From Gossypium raimondii (taxonomy: Eukaryota; Streptophyta; Magnoliopsida; Malvales; Malvaceae): 64,000 nucleotides of DNA. The stretch spans positions 28,312,444-28,376,443 of the forward strand of contig NC_068566.1 of the NCBI RefSeq assembly GCF_025698545.1, written 5' to 3'. A model generated the notes under the pieces. The model was given only the letters and a program-made list of their open reading frames with translations, had not been told where the DNA came from and made no database searches. Shown here piece after piece: positions 47,401 through 58,356 of the stretch (positions are counted from its first letter, which is position 1; the number at the start of each line of letters is the position of its first letter). The position numbers and the translations under genes are program-made.

Positions 47401-47812
47401 TTGTTCCAACACCTACAATTCTACATGAAGCATTATTTCCCATCAAAACAACACCTTCAGATACTATTTCGCAAGTTGTAAACCAAACCCTATTGGGACT
47501 CATGTAGAAGGTGCAACCCAAATCAAAGATCCACTCCTCGCTCGCTTTAGAATTGTTGACAGAAGCGACTAGAAGTTCACCATCGCTGTAGTCTTCTACA
47601 TCAGCTTTACCGAAATTTTCTAGTTGTTTTCCATTTTGATTCGTAGCCTCCCTTTTTATCTTGTTCTGTAGCTTATAGCACTCAGATTTAATGTGCCTTT
47701 TCTTCTTGCAGAAGTTACAAGTTTTACTTCTGTTTGAAGACTTCGATCTACCTTTAGATTTACTACGAGGATTCTGTTCCTATGTCCTTCCACGATCATC
47801 ATCAGCATTTTG
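44445..47812 (-). pseudogene. copia pol: protease, integrase, RT and RNase H (broken)
   Basis: On -, a zinc knuckle CNFCKKKRHIKSEC (about 47715-47674) is followed by protease sequence at about 47545 with FDLGC in place of the expected D-(S/T)-G active site. GAG-preintegrase is KLWHMHLGHMSENGMAKL near 47100. The integrase core around 46960-46570 is broken, partly by a 28-bp tandem duplication at 46591-46646. The integrase tail is at 46566-45931 (KCVFLGY). RT is at 45852-45367 with a stop at 45565 and the motif YVDNM where YVDDM is usual. RNase H is at about 45010-44445 ([27 protein letters not shown]). Frames change several times and the copy cannot be active. Confidence 0.88.
46591..46646. 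repeat. 28-bp tandem duplication within the copia integrase
   Basis: tcatgatcgttctattcatt occurs at 46591 and again at 46619. The 28-bp step is not a multiple of three, so it shifts the integrase frame. Confidence 0.8.
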
Positions 47813-47842
47813 ATCTTGTCTCCTACTAATAGTAAGACCATC

Positions 47843-48430
47843 TCACTGAGAGTCGGTTTTAACCACAAGATGCTTCATCTTAACATACGAGGTTAAAGAA
47901 TCATAAACCTCATCAATTGTGAGAGACTCGCGGCTATATAAAATTGTATCTCTAAAGGTTGAATAAGACGGGGGCAATGAACAAAGTAGAATCAACCCTA
48001 GATCTTCCTTATCATACTGAACCTCCATGGCCTTCAAGTTTGGGAGAATTTCTTTGAACACTGTTAAGTATTCATGCACAAATGCACATTCCACCAAACG
48101 ATGAGCATAAAGACGCTGCTTCATATGCAGCTTGCTAGTTACAGTTTTTGACATACATATCTGTTCCAACCTTTTCCATAATCTAGCGGCAGTCTTCTCC
48201 TTCATCACATCCTGTAAAATTTCGTTGGAAAAATACAGATGTAACTGTGTTAATGCCTTTCGATCCTTGCGCTTCTTCTCTTCCTCCGTTAATGTTGAAT
48301 GCATCTTATCTACCCCTAGTAGGGCTTCCTCTAAGTCCATCTGTGCAAGAACTGCCTGCATCTTTATCTGCCACAGCGCAAACCTGGTATTACGATCCAA
48401 CAGTAGAATTTCATACTTCAAAGACGTCAT
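47843..48430 (-). pseudogene. copia gag (UBN2 type)
   Basis: Starting at ATG 48430 (MTSLKYEILLLDRNTRFALW), 195 codons remain open on -, with the UBN2 gag pattern (ALWQIKMQAVLAQMDLEEAL, then EQICMSKTVTSKLHMKQRLY and LPPSYSTFRDTILY). It stops before the zinc knuckle, which lies in a later, separate frame. Gag is the particle protein; this part of the element is the best preserved. Confidence 0.85.
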
Positions 48431-48458
48431 TACCGTGATTGAGATGAACAACCCGGAA

Positions 48459-48472
48459 GCTCTGATACTAAT
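48459..48472 (-). promoter_or_regulatory. copia primer-binding site
   Basis: Read on -, the LTR end is followed by tagtatcagagcttc, close to tggtatcagagc, the initiator tRNA-Met site. Confidence 0.75.
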
Positions 48473-48473
48473 T

Positions 48474-48853
48474 TGTGAAAATAGAATATCGATGATGACA
48501 ATATATCGCAAAGAAATTAAAAATAGAAAAATAAAGAACACAGAGATTTTCCGTGGAAACCCTTTCGGGAAAAAACCACGGGCAGAGGAGAAGAAAATTC
48601 ACTATGTCGAATTTGAATTCATTACAAGAGAAATAGACTATGTCTATTTATAGGCTTGTAAAACCTTATTCTAATAGGAGTGAAACTCCTTATTCTAATC
48701 AATATCAAATAGATGGAGTTTAATAAGGTTTTAAAAAAAAAACCTTATTCTAAAATAAAATAAAAGAATTATAATTCTATAGGGATTTTACTTTTATTTT
48801 ATTTTATCACTGTATTTGATTTAAATAAGGATTCGTGTCACTTAATTCGAACA
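48474..48853 (-). repeat. 5' LTR of the copia element, 380 bp
   Basis: It is bounded by tgtgaaaatagaat and ttcgaaca on +. It differs from the other LTR at about 17 positions by eye (substitutions plus short indels in A runs). Confidence 0.93.
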
Positions 48854-48858
48854 ATTTT

Positions 48859-49555
48859 AATACAAGTATGAGTGGATATATACTAAGGGATTAGTTGATA
48901 GAAATGATGGGTAATTGATTTTTGGGTTCAGGGACTAAATCGCAAAAATTAGACTAAATTGAATAGAATTCAAAACTTAGGATTAACGACCCTAAGGAAA
49001 AATTAAGATAAGTGAGACTAATGTCTCGAGTTAGTTTGGTGAGGTCGAGAGATAAACCGGACTAATTTACTGAAACTGGTAAAATTGAGGCCGAGAGGTA
49101 AAATTGAACCAATTTAGAAGTAATAGCGATTTGGATCCCTAATTCGAAGGTTAACCAACCTCATGGAAATCAACCAACCAACCTCATAGAAATTAACCAA
49201 CCACTGTCTGTTATCATATTTGTTCGAATTCGCTAGTTTCATATTTTGTTTCATTTACAGTTTAGTCCTTTGTTGTTTTTAGGTAATTAATTAGAGTAAT
49301 TAAACTTATGAATGGTCTGTCGTAATATAGTAACTAGTGAGTAGTTAGCTAGACTCCTTTAATTGCATGTTTATGGTTTAAGAATTACTTAATCATCGAC
49401 TCCTTTGGATTCGTCCCCTTGAAATACTTTGGTATTCCATCGGATACTAAAAATATTACAACTGACATTGTCCGCTTGCAGTCAGAACTGCACCATTAAG
49501 ATTGATTTATAAAATTATTTTTTTACATGCACGTGTGACATGCGACTATTTCTGT
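48859..49555. other. old repeat sequence, right half, behind the copia insertion
   Basis: Non-coding. Contains short repeated segments (ggttaaccaacctcatggaa, then aaccaaccaacctcatag at about 49152-49195) and gactcctttggattcgtccc at 49397. It is assumed to be the continuation of 43141-43961. Confidence 0.3.
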
Positions 49556-49559
49556 CGAT

Positions 49560-50042
49560 GTTGGTTCACCTAATCAGGGCAGAAAGCTTAAAGAGTGAAG
49601 ATAGGGAAAGTATGAAGGCTAAGAGTTAAAGATGAGTTAGTAGAGTGTAGGATTGGCATCTTGGAGAGTTGATCCCTTCTTCCACATTCCAGGAGGTATT
49701 TATAGATGAGTGTTTCGCGTAAAGTGATGTTTACATGTTGGACTTGCCATTAAACCATCATTATAGAACTTGTGGGGTGGATATCTTCGATGTGACGAGG
49801 ATGTTTGTGATGGAACAGGTCATGTCATTTATTTTGACTTTATGGTATAGAGTAGTTGAATTCATGTGGTATTTAGTGACTAAAAACTTCAAGTTCCCGA
49901 TGAAGACTCCAGGACTCGAAAAATGAATGGTCTGCATTTGTCCGGATGACCATCTCAGAAGGGAAAACTCACAAGTGACAGGCTTATTGTTTAGGCACCT
50001 TTCTAGCTTGCCACGTGTTTTTACGCAGATGAGGGTATAACA
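49560..50042 (-). repeat. LTR-like repeat, 483 bp, left member of an inverted pair
   Basis: On + it begins tgttggttcacctaatcagg and ends gagggtataaca. Just to its right, read on -, is the purine-rich caaaagagggggaatat, a good polypurine tract. Read on -, this therefore looks like a 3' LTR whose internal region would lie to the right. On - it also contains a TATA-like tataaatacctcc. An inverted relative lies at 53522-54012. Confidence 0.6.
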
Positions 50043-50216
50043 ATATTCCCCCTCTTTTGAGTTGAAAAGACGATTATAAAGTGGTATTCCTCTATATGCT
50101 CTGATTTGTTAACTTTCTTTTTTATAGGTTGCTTCGGATGGTGACCTTGTTTTATGGTGAAATGCTATTTCAAAATCTTTGAAATCCTGCCATAAATGTA
50201 CCATAAAGACAACATT
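50043..50216. other. spacer between the inverted LTR-like copies, left part
   Basis: It starts with the polypurine-like block (on -), then non-coding sequence up to the target site tctag of the solo LTR. It is continued at 53147-53521. Confidence 0.45.
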
Positions 50217-51616
50217 TCTAGTGTAACAACTTGATTTTTAGTGGTGTCAAAAATAGTGGTTTGAAGCCACCAAATCCGACGATTAAACTCGTAAATTTTA
50301 TTATTTAATATTTACGAGTCAAATGTGATTTTAGAAAGATTTTTGAATTAGTGATTTGTGTTTTATAAAGATTTATTAGGTTAAATAGATTAAAAAATGG
50401 GGTATTGAGACCTCAAACCGAGTTGTAAATATTTTTATAAATATTTACGGGGTGTCATTAAGGTAGTATTAAATTTTTGTTGGAAAATTTTAACATTTTG
50501 ATAGTTAATTAATTAAAAAGGACTGAATTGAAAAAAGTGTAAAACTTACTAATTAAAGAAATAATGATTAAATGACTTAAATCGTAAATAAGGAGGAATT
50601 AAAGAGTAAATTAGCCGAGGGAGATGGCTGAGGCGGCATAAGCATAGAAAAGAAACAAAAATCATATGATTTAGGGGTAAAATGGTCATTTGGGGAATTA
50701 AAAAAATTAAAACAAATGGTTAAGAATGATTTCTAGACATCTCATCTTTAAAATTCAGCCTAAAAACACCATTGAAGAGCTCTTAAGAAGCTACTTTTCT
50801 ATTTTGCTTCATGTAAGTTCAATTCTTGCCTTTTTATTGGAATTTTCATGTTTTTAAGACTTTTACAATTAGGTCCAACTATCTATTTTATTAGTTTTTT
50901 TATTTTATTGGTAATTTTGAAAGTTACCATTGATGAATACTGATTTTTTGATGAATTAACATGGATTTAGAGCTTTAATTTTGTTACATGATGATTTTAT
51001 AAAGTGATTTTGATAGATATTGATTTTGGGACCAAATTGTGGAAACGTTAAATATTAGGGTTTGGTGTTGAAATTCTAAATATCGAGCTGTATAATAGCC
51101 TAGAATATTTAGATAAATTATCAATTGAGAAAAATTAGCTCATTTGATAGATTAATTAGTAAGGGACTAAATTGTAAAAGTTGTAAAAGTTGGGGTAATT
51201 ATGTAATTTCAAAATTTGAGGGTATTAATTGTGAAGTGAATTGGAACTAAAATATATGCTAATGAATGAATAATTTTATATTTTAGATCAAGAGGTAGTA
51301 GATACTTATGAAAAAAGGGAAATTAATAGAATAGTCCCTAAACTTTTAAAAATCTTACAATTTAACCCAGATAAGTTTGTATGGTTAAAATTTAATGTTT
51401 ATATATTAAATTGATGAATGATATTATGTATTTATTTATATCTATTGTTGAAAGTAAAATATTGTTAAAATTATGAATTTGAATTGAATGCTCAAAATGA
51501 ATGGAACGCGGAATTGAGTACAATCGTTGTGTGGCGAAAGACAGCAAAGGAGGAATTGACAGAAAATTACCTAAGTAAATCAAAGTTCAGCATTTGTTGT
51601 GAACTTTCGTGTTTAC

Positions 51617-51808
51617 TATCCGTTTAGCTTTCACAAGTTTCTGTTTAACTCATATGAGTTTCCGTTTAACCCTATGGGTTTCCGTTCAGCTCTTTTGAGC
51701 TTCTGTTTAACCCTTATGGGTTTTCGTTCAGCTCTTACGAGCTTTTGTTCAACCCTTACGGGTTTCCGTTTAGCTCTCATGAGCTTCTGTTCAGCCTTCG
51801 GGCTTCTG
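51617..51808. repeat. array of about nine 21-bp units with internal dyads
   Basis: Alternating units of the types agctcttatgagcttctgtt and aacccttatgggtttccgtt repeat every 21 bases or so. Each unit core (agctc..gagct or aaccc..gggtt) is itself an inverted repeat. The 77-codon frame through it is a by-product of the multiple-of-three unit. Confidence 0.85.
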
Positions 51809-52519
51809 AAAACGATGTACTCATATCCGTAAGCCATTCTCCGATTCGGTAAGACTTGGTACGTGACATATGAAATTAATAGTGGAAGCCTCATGGTTAT
51901 TATTGGTATTGATCTAAAATAAGTGTATTCATCGATTGAAGTTGTGGTTGATGGAGAAATTACATTGAATGCATTTATTTAATTGATGTGCTATAGTAGG
52001 TCCGGTAAGATTTATGTTTACGAACTTACTAAGCTTCATTAAGCTTACTTGTGTTGTTTAATGTCTTTTTAGATTTTCGTGAGGTTGGGAGATCGGATCA
52101 ATACAATAAGTAACACTATCTAGCTCATCCTGGTAGTTTTTGAAATGAATACTATGGTTTATATGGCATGTATAGGGTTGAATTGGTTTGTGTAAATGTT
52201 AAGAATTACATTTTGTTTATGTTTCCAATCAACTTATATATATTGGTTTTATCATGCTTGATATATGTATAGATGTGGCTAATTGGTGAATAATTTTTAG
52301 GCATGTTGATGAATGAGTTGGTAAAACATGGTTGATATAGGTAATCAAATGTGAGAATTGATTAATGTGGTAGTTTAGAATGTTAGGTTATATGTGATAA
52401 TATGACATTTTTAGAGCTAAGAGTTGGTTGTATTGAAGGCCTTGTTATGGTCTATAAGTATGAAATTTGAGGTGTTTAGGTTGAAATCAAGAATGAGTGA
52501 GAAATATGACCTTAAAATG

Positions 52520-52910
52520 GCCTAATTTCGTTCACACGAACAGAAGCACGGGCATGTGTCTGGACTGTGTGTGACACACGGCCTAGCACATGGGCATGTG
52601 GTATGGCCGTGTGTCCCCTGCATCCTTTAAATTGAGAAACAAAATGCCCAGGTATTTTCATACGGCCTAGCACACGGGCATGTGGCTTGGCTATGTGACC
52701 TCTGCACTTTAATTTCATTTCACACGGCCTAGCACATGAGCGTATGGCTTGGCCGTGTGACCCAACTCACAGAGTTACATGGGCATGGACACGGGCTGGG
52801 ACACGACCGTGTGCCTCATATCAAATGCCCACACGACCCAAGACACGGGCGTGTTTCTTGGCCGTGTGAGCCACATGGCCTGGCCACACGAGCGTGTGTC
52901 CCCTGCACTT
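52520..52910. repeat. cluster of cacggcc / gggcgtgtg words in the solo LTR
   Basis: Many degenerate copies of acacggcctagcacatgggc followed by tgtggcttggccgtgtgac-like sequence. The core words acacggcc, acacgggc and ggccgtgtg recur roughly every 30-45 bases and are partly self-complementary. Confidence 0.8.
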
Positions 52911-53146
52911 AAGAGATTTTTTGAGATTTTGCAAAAAATTCCCTGAGTCTCTAGTTTAGTCCCGATTTATTTCTAACGCGTATTTTGGGTCTCGAGGGCT
53001 CATACAAGGGATAATATGAATGATTATGAATAGTTTCTGTTATGTATGTTAAATGATATGAGATATTTGTATTTGATATGAAAAGTCCGGTAATGCTCCG
53101 TAACCCTGTTCCGACGACAGATAAGGGTTAGATGTGTTACATCTAG

Positions 53147-53521
53147 GGAGTCGTGATAATGATGAACAACTTTTTAGGATAGGTGGTGAAGTGTCATTAG
53201 ATGTTGCTTGCCTTTTGAAACGATCCGATTTGGGTAATAGATCTATATATTTTGGGTTTTTTTCTTCGAAATTGTTTTGCCTCCTTTTCTTTTGAAATTT
53301 CTACATCTGTTGTTGGGCGTTTTCTTGCTTATGTTAGTTTTCTGTAACGATTTCTACATTTCAAAGGTTTGTTTGCTTTGATTTTTCTTGTGGTGCTTCT
53401 TCTTTGCCGTTGCCAGAGCTATTTTTGCATTTTTGTTGGAAAAAATGGCTAGGAGAGATGAATAGTCTGGAAAAACCAGGGTAGGGGTGGTGGTCGTATT
53501 GGCCGTGTTCTGTCGAGACAA
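53147..53521. other. spacer between the inverted LTR-like copies, right part
   Basis: Non-coding, T-rich sequence. No domain of a retroelement or transposase is visible in any frame. Confidence 0.45.
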
Positions 53522-54012
53522 TTTTTATACCTTTATCCGCGTCAAGACATGTGGCAAGCCAGAAAGACGCCCAAACAGTAAGTTTATCACTTGTGAGTTT
53601 TCCCTTCCGAGATGACCATTCGGACAAATGCAGGTCATTCGTTGTTTGGGTCTTAGAGTCTTCATCGGGAATGTGAAGTGGTTGGTTACTAAATACCATA
53701 TGGGTTCAACTGCTCTATATCATCAAGTCAGGATAAATGACAATATTTATCCCATCACAGACATCCTCGTCCCATCGGAGACGTCCACCCCACACATTCT
53801 ATAATGATGGTTTAATGGTAAACCCAACATGTTAACATCACCTTACATGAAACCTTCCCTTATAAATACCTCTAAGAAAGAGGAAGAAGGGATCAACTCT
53901 CCAATATACCAAACCTACACTCTGCTAACTCATCTTTAGTCCCTAGCCTTCATATTCTCCTTATATTCACATTTTATAATCTACGACTCTCCGCCCCAGT
54001 TAGGTGAACTGA
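53522..54012 (+). repeat. LTR-like repeat, right member of the inverted pair
   Basis: Its reverse complement aligns along its whole length with 49560-50042: shared stretches include cacttgtgagttttccctt, gagttgatcccttcttcc (inverted), tgatggtttaatgg and ggttcacct/aggtgaact. It has a TATA-like tataaatacctct at 53862. No PPT adjoins it on either side, unlike the left copy. Termini are uncertain to about 10 bases. Confidence 0.6.
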
Positions 54013-55349
54013 CCTCCACAACAATCACCATATTCTCCTCTATATCTTCTTATTGTATCATTGTATCAACAAAAATTAAACAATGTGACTTTCCATAAAA
54101 GTAAGAGTTCTTTGTGAATATTTTTTTTATTATTACTTTTCCTGATTCTTATTTGCCAAAGCAATAAATTTATATTAATATGTGTATCGTTGTTATTAAT
54201 AATTTGCTTTATTGAGGGCGGCATAGATAAAGCAATTTGATTAAAAATATTATTTTTGATTCGGCATTGTTGTCCAAACCCCTGCCAAAATATATATCTT
54301 TTAAATCATGTCGATATGTATAAATAATTAAATTTGGTAATACAAGTATTTCTATTGCATTTTGTTAAATAGTAAACATCTATATTTATTAAAAAAATTA
54401 AATTTTACTATTATTCTTTTATATTATATATAATTTATAGATTCAATTTTTATATTTTAATTTGTTAATTTCAATCCTTGTATTTTTGAGTTTTTAAATA
54501 TTAGTCCAAATCCAAATGGTAGACATTAAAATTTTTAGTTAATATTTATTTTAAAAATAATTAACTTTTACTATTTGCAAAATCTTATACAACATGCATA
54601 TTATAATATATGTAATATTACGTCGACTTATTATTTTTACATACAAAAATCATATCATTGTAGTTAAAGGATCTAAACGGCTACCAATTGAGTTAAGAAT
54701 GACATTTGAGAAGAATAAGAACTAAAACAATTAAATTGAAGAAGAGGAACTAAATTGATGAGTTATACATAGATAGTCCTAATAAATTTAAATGCTATTG
54801 TTTTACATGGATTAAAATTGGGCAAATTATAGTACAAGGACTAAACCTGTAACTGACGCAAAATTTGACCTTTACAATCTATAATCTATAATTAATAACA
54901 ATAAAATAATTATATAAAAGTAGCGTTAACAAAGCAAGCTCGAGCCAATATGAGCTCGAGAAAATCCAAGCTCGAAAAAATAGGAACTAAAAAGAAAAAC
55001 CTAAGCTCAAGAAAGCTTGATTCTACAATGATCAACCCCCTACACCTATTTAGATTGAGCTCGAGATCAATCCCATCCAAAACTCAAAAAAAAGAAAATT
55101 GATTATTCTCTAAGGCTACCTTTGTTTCATTGGAAATGATTTCTAAAAAATGAATTGGGTTTTTGAAAAAATTGATATCTTTTGATAAATTTTCTTGAAA
55201 TCATTTGGTAAAAGTTATTATTAGTAAAACAGACAATGCATCAAAATATTTGTTACAAAATGTTATGGAAACATTTTATTTTGAAAATCACAACAATTTA
55301 GTTTTATAAAAAAGATAATATTTTATAACAATTGGTATCATATATAAAC
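54013..55349. other. AT-rich intergenic sequence
   Basis: No gene, RNA or defined repeat recognised. A few agctcgag words recur at 54940-55075. Confidence 0.45.
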
Positions 55350-56479
55350 TTAGAGCATGTTTGGTTGGGTGTATTGGATTAGCCAATACACCCCTAATCC
55401 GTGGCCCCACCGATTACCCTGTTTGGTTGGCTGTATTACCTTAATACGAGCCTATTACGCTACGCACGGATTCCTCATTTTCCCTTATGCAGCGCCGATT
55501 TGTAATCCTTTCCAAAAGAAAGGATTACCTAATCGGTCCTCTTTTACCCTCCCAAGCCGTTGCAGCATCTTTTCTTTTTTTCATTTTTCTTCCCATTTCC
55601 TTCCAACCTTCTCTCTCCTTTTCATGCTTCTATCCTGACCAACCCTTTAACAAACCCTAACAACCCTCAACAAGGCCTTCAATTACAAATCGTATGAGGT
55701 AACAGAGTAATAGAGAGTAGCAGCAATGGTTCCCAAGTACGCTTCTCCCTTCTTCTATTCCTTTGATTTCAATTAAATTTCTTTATATATACCATGAATT
55801 TAATGATCTGTTCTTGAAATTTTGTTTCTTTATTTTTGTTTTTTTTGGGGAAAAAATGGATTTGCCTTTCATTTCATTCCATTTCGGCCTGAAATCTGAA
55901 AATATGATTAATTTTTTGGTTTTTTAGGTTATATTTACATGTAATTTCAATGTTAACCAGTTTTGTGTTTAAATTTCGTCTTTGAAATTTTACACTTTCA
56001 ATCGATCAACTGTACATAGGATTTGATTAATGAAGCTAATAGTTGTGAATTAAAGAAAGGGAAAGGTTTTAATGCCTGCTGTAATTTGATTGATTGGAAC
56101 ACTATATGGTGTTTAAGGCAATCGATTATTTTCATTGTTAAAATATACCTCTGTTTGTCTGTTTTAGCTCGTTGGATAGTAGCTCTATAAATAATTATTT
56201 TTGTTTTCCTCGGCTATGTTGCTGCTGATGAATGTTGGATATGGGTTCGAGTTTTCTCATTTAAGTTTTACATAAATTTGGAGGTAATGTTAATTGGACT
56301 CGGGTGTTTTTGTAAGATATGTGTATGTATGCTTCATAAGTGTGTTCTTTTATGTATTTGAGAATCTTTGGAATATATTAATGTCATATCCATGCCCAAG
56401 AAATGAGCATGCTGTCATATAGTGTGACTTTAAGAGTGAGAAAGGGATAACATCTAACTTATTAGATGTACCTTATTAG

Positions 56480-57244
56480 ATGTTGAGAATGCGCTTGCGA
56501 AGTTCACATGGGCTAAAGAAGTTCATAAGAAGATGGTTAAGCTGAAAGAGGAAGGCAAACCGATGCCAAAGAACTTTGCTGAGGTAGGTTCACCACTGGT
56601 TTTTTTCAGTTATGTTTTTGCTGATCATATGTTGAATGATTAAAATGTATGAGCTAGTGTATTTATGCTTATTACTCAATTTGTCTGATCTTAAATTCTC
56701 TAAGTTAATGTAGGGTAGTTAGTTTGAGTGTCTGATATATATGTTTGACACGGGTGTGTTATGTTATTTTTTGTCCAAGTTTTTTAATGTATTTGGAGGA
56801 TTTTTAGAGGATTATCTTCTTATATTCATTCTGGTCCCAGACTTGCATCAAACATGGATGCATAAAGGAAAAGAAAGAGTCGAACTAACATAGAGTTACA
56901 GATGTTTGGTCCGCTGATCTGCGTTATGCTTTTTTGGTTCAATGCCAGATTGCTTAAAAGACTGAGATGTCTGCCTTCATTCATCTTCAGTTGCTGAAAT
57001 TCGCATTTGAGTTCGGATGAATGTTTCTCCCACAGTTTAAAACATCAATGACAAGTATTAGTTTATGCATCTCTCTCTTTCTCCATTGGAAATGTCATTC
57101 GTTTTATTTTTTTATCTTTTGCAGGTGCAAAAGCTAATGGGTTCAACACCATTGGATCTTGCCAAGTTTAATATGGTAAAGAGTGGAGAAATGAGCCGTA
57201 ATGCTCCTTGTCCATGTGGTTCCAAGAAGAGATACAAAATGTAA
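56480..57244 (+). CDS. small protein with C-terminal SEC-C-like motif, probably incomplete
   Basis: Two exons are supported: 56480-56583 (after cttattag, before gtaggt) and 57125-57244 (after ttgcag). Together they encode DVENALAKFTWAKEVHKKMV ... GKPMPKNFAE, then VQKLMGSTPLDLAKFNMVK and a tail RNAPCPCGSKKRYKM followed by TAA. CPCGSKKRYK is the start of a SEC-C zinc motif; the usual following Cys residues are absent, so the motif is cut short. The upstream exon(s) were not resolved: an ATG at 55726 followed by gtacgc exists, but its phase does not fit the 56480 exon. I do not recognise the family beyond the motif. It lies inside a segment with transposon-like ends, so it may be a captured fragment or a decayed gene. 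Confidence 0.55.
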
Positions 57245-57538
57245 TTTGGCACACTATTTCCCAGTGATCTGTGTTGCTGTGAGTAGCTCATAACCTGGAC
57301 GCAGTGCTTAAGAGATTTTATGTCCTCAACCACGGACTGTTTTTCCAGTGCCAGTGTTGTTCCCTTCAAGTAGCACAATTTTTTTATCTTCTTTCATAAG
57401 AAGTTTCGCTTTGTGAGCTAGTTTCGTTTTGATACTTATATGTTGTTGGGGTCTACTTTAGTATCTAACTTTACAAGTAGGTCTATTTTGACTATGAATT
57501 TATATTCCGTCCAAATTTAATGATGTGAGACAATCTTG

Positions 57539-57692
57539 AAGTGTTATGTCAATAAAATTTTATATATTTCAAGTTCAAAGATTAAAATATATCTAATTGT
57601 CAAGTTCAATTATTAAAGTGTTATGCCAATAAAATTTTATATATTTCAAGTTCAAAGATTAAAATATATCTAATTGTCAAGTTCAATTATTA
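57539..57692. repeat. 77-bp tandem duplication
   Basis: Two adjacent copies (57539-57615 and 57616-57692) starting aagtgttatg differ by a single base (gtc/gcc), which indicates a recent duplication in otherwise AT-rich sequence downstream of the SEC-C exons. Confidence 0.9.
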
Positions 57693-58356
57693 AAGTGGAC
57701 AAAAATATACAAGTACTAAAATAAACTTAATTGTCAAGTTCAGGTCAAGAAGTATACTAAATCTTTGGGGTAAATTTTAAAATTATACATGAAATTTAAT
57801 TTAGGGTATGTTTGTTAATATTTGAATATTATATTTATGTAAAATATAATTTTCAAGTTATTTATTACTTTTAATTTTTTTGTAGAATAATTAAATTATT
57901 TGATTCACTAATGATATTTTAGCACATTAAATTTGTATTTCGGTTTAAAAATAATAAATGAGATTAAATATTTTTACATTATTACATATTATGATTTTAG
58001 TAAATTAATATAAGAATAATTATATTAAGAATTTTATTAAATTATATATTTTTATTAAATTATATTTAATAATAATTATTTTAAATTATTATTAAATTAT
58101 TTATTATTTATATTAATAATCTTATTAAAATTTAATAATAATAACAATAAATCATCTACCTAAAACAAATTCTGTTAATGGTATTTTAGTCATTTTAGTT
58201 TTTTTCCTTATGCTATTACGCCTCTATTCCATTCAACCAAACACAAGAATACTATTACGCCTCTATTCTAATACATTCAACCAAACAATTGAATTGCTAT
58301 TACGTCTCTATTCTATTACACATCTATTCCATTACAGCGAACCAAACGTGGTGTTA

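Larger units (their letters stand above)
43967..48853 (-). mobile_element. complete Ty1/copia retrotransposon on -, 4887 bp, inactive
   Basis: Two LTRs (43967-44342 and 48474-48853) flank gag-pol on the - strand. Flanking bases gtttt (43962-43966) and atttt (48854-48858) are a target duplication with one mismatch. Hand comparison shows about 17 differences between the LTRs over about 380 bases, so insertion is not very recent. The polypurine tract adjoins the left LTR and the primer-binding site adjoins the right LTR. All expected domains are found in copia order (protease, integrase, RT, RNase H), but several stops and active-site changes make the copy dead. Confidence 0.93.
50222..53141. 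mobile_element. solo LTR, 2920 bp, with perfect 5-bp target duplication
   Basis: It starts tgtaacaacttga and ends gatgtgttaca, so the termini are inverted (tgtaaca/tgttaca). Both flanks are tctag (50217-50221 and 53142-53146). It has no coding sequence. Two internal tandem arrays (51617-51808 and 52520-52910) are listed separately. Its orientation was not determined. The cacggcc/gggcgtgtg words recall large gypsy LTRs of cotton. Confidence 0.88.
55353..58353. mobile_element. possible PIF/Harbinger-like TIR element enclosing a gene fragment
   Basis: The left end gagcatgtttggttgggtgt and the reverse complement of the right end, caccacgtttggttcgctgt, are similar. Both are flanked by tta (55350-55352 and 58354-58356), as expected for Harbinger/Tourist elements. 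Subterminal copies of the motif (gtttggttggctgtatta at 55421; attcaaccaaacac and ctattacgcctctatt several times in 58210-58330) support a real transposon. No transposase is visible. Two host-type exons lie inside. The alternative is two separate MITEs on either side of a gene. Confidence 0.5.

Noticed and set aside
46968-47507. 179-codon + strand frame in the copia element
   Set aside because: Antisense shadow of the protease/GAG-preintegrase region.
51599-51832. Frame with repeating Phe/Arg/Ser units on + and its - counterpart
   Set aside because: Translation of the 21-bp dyad array; non-coding LTR.
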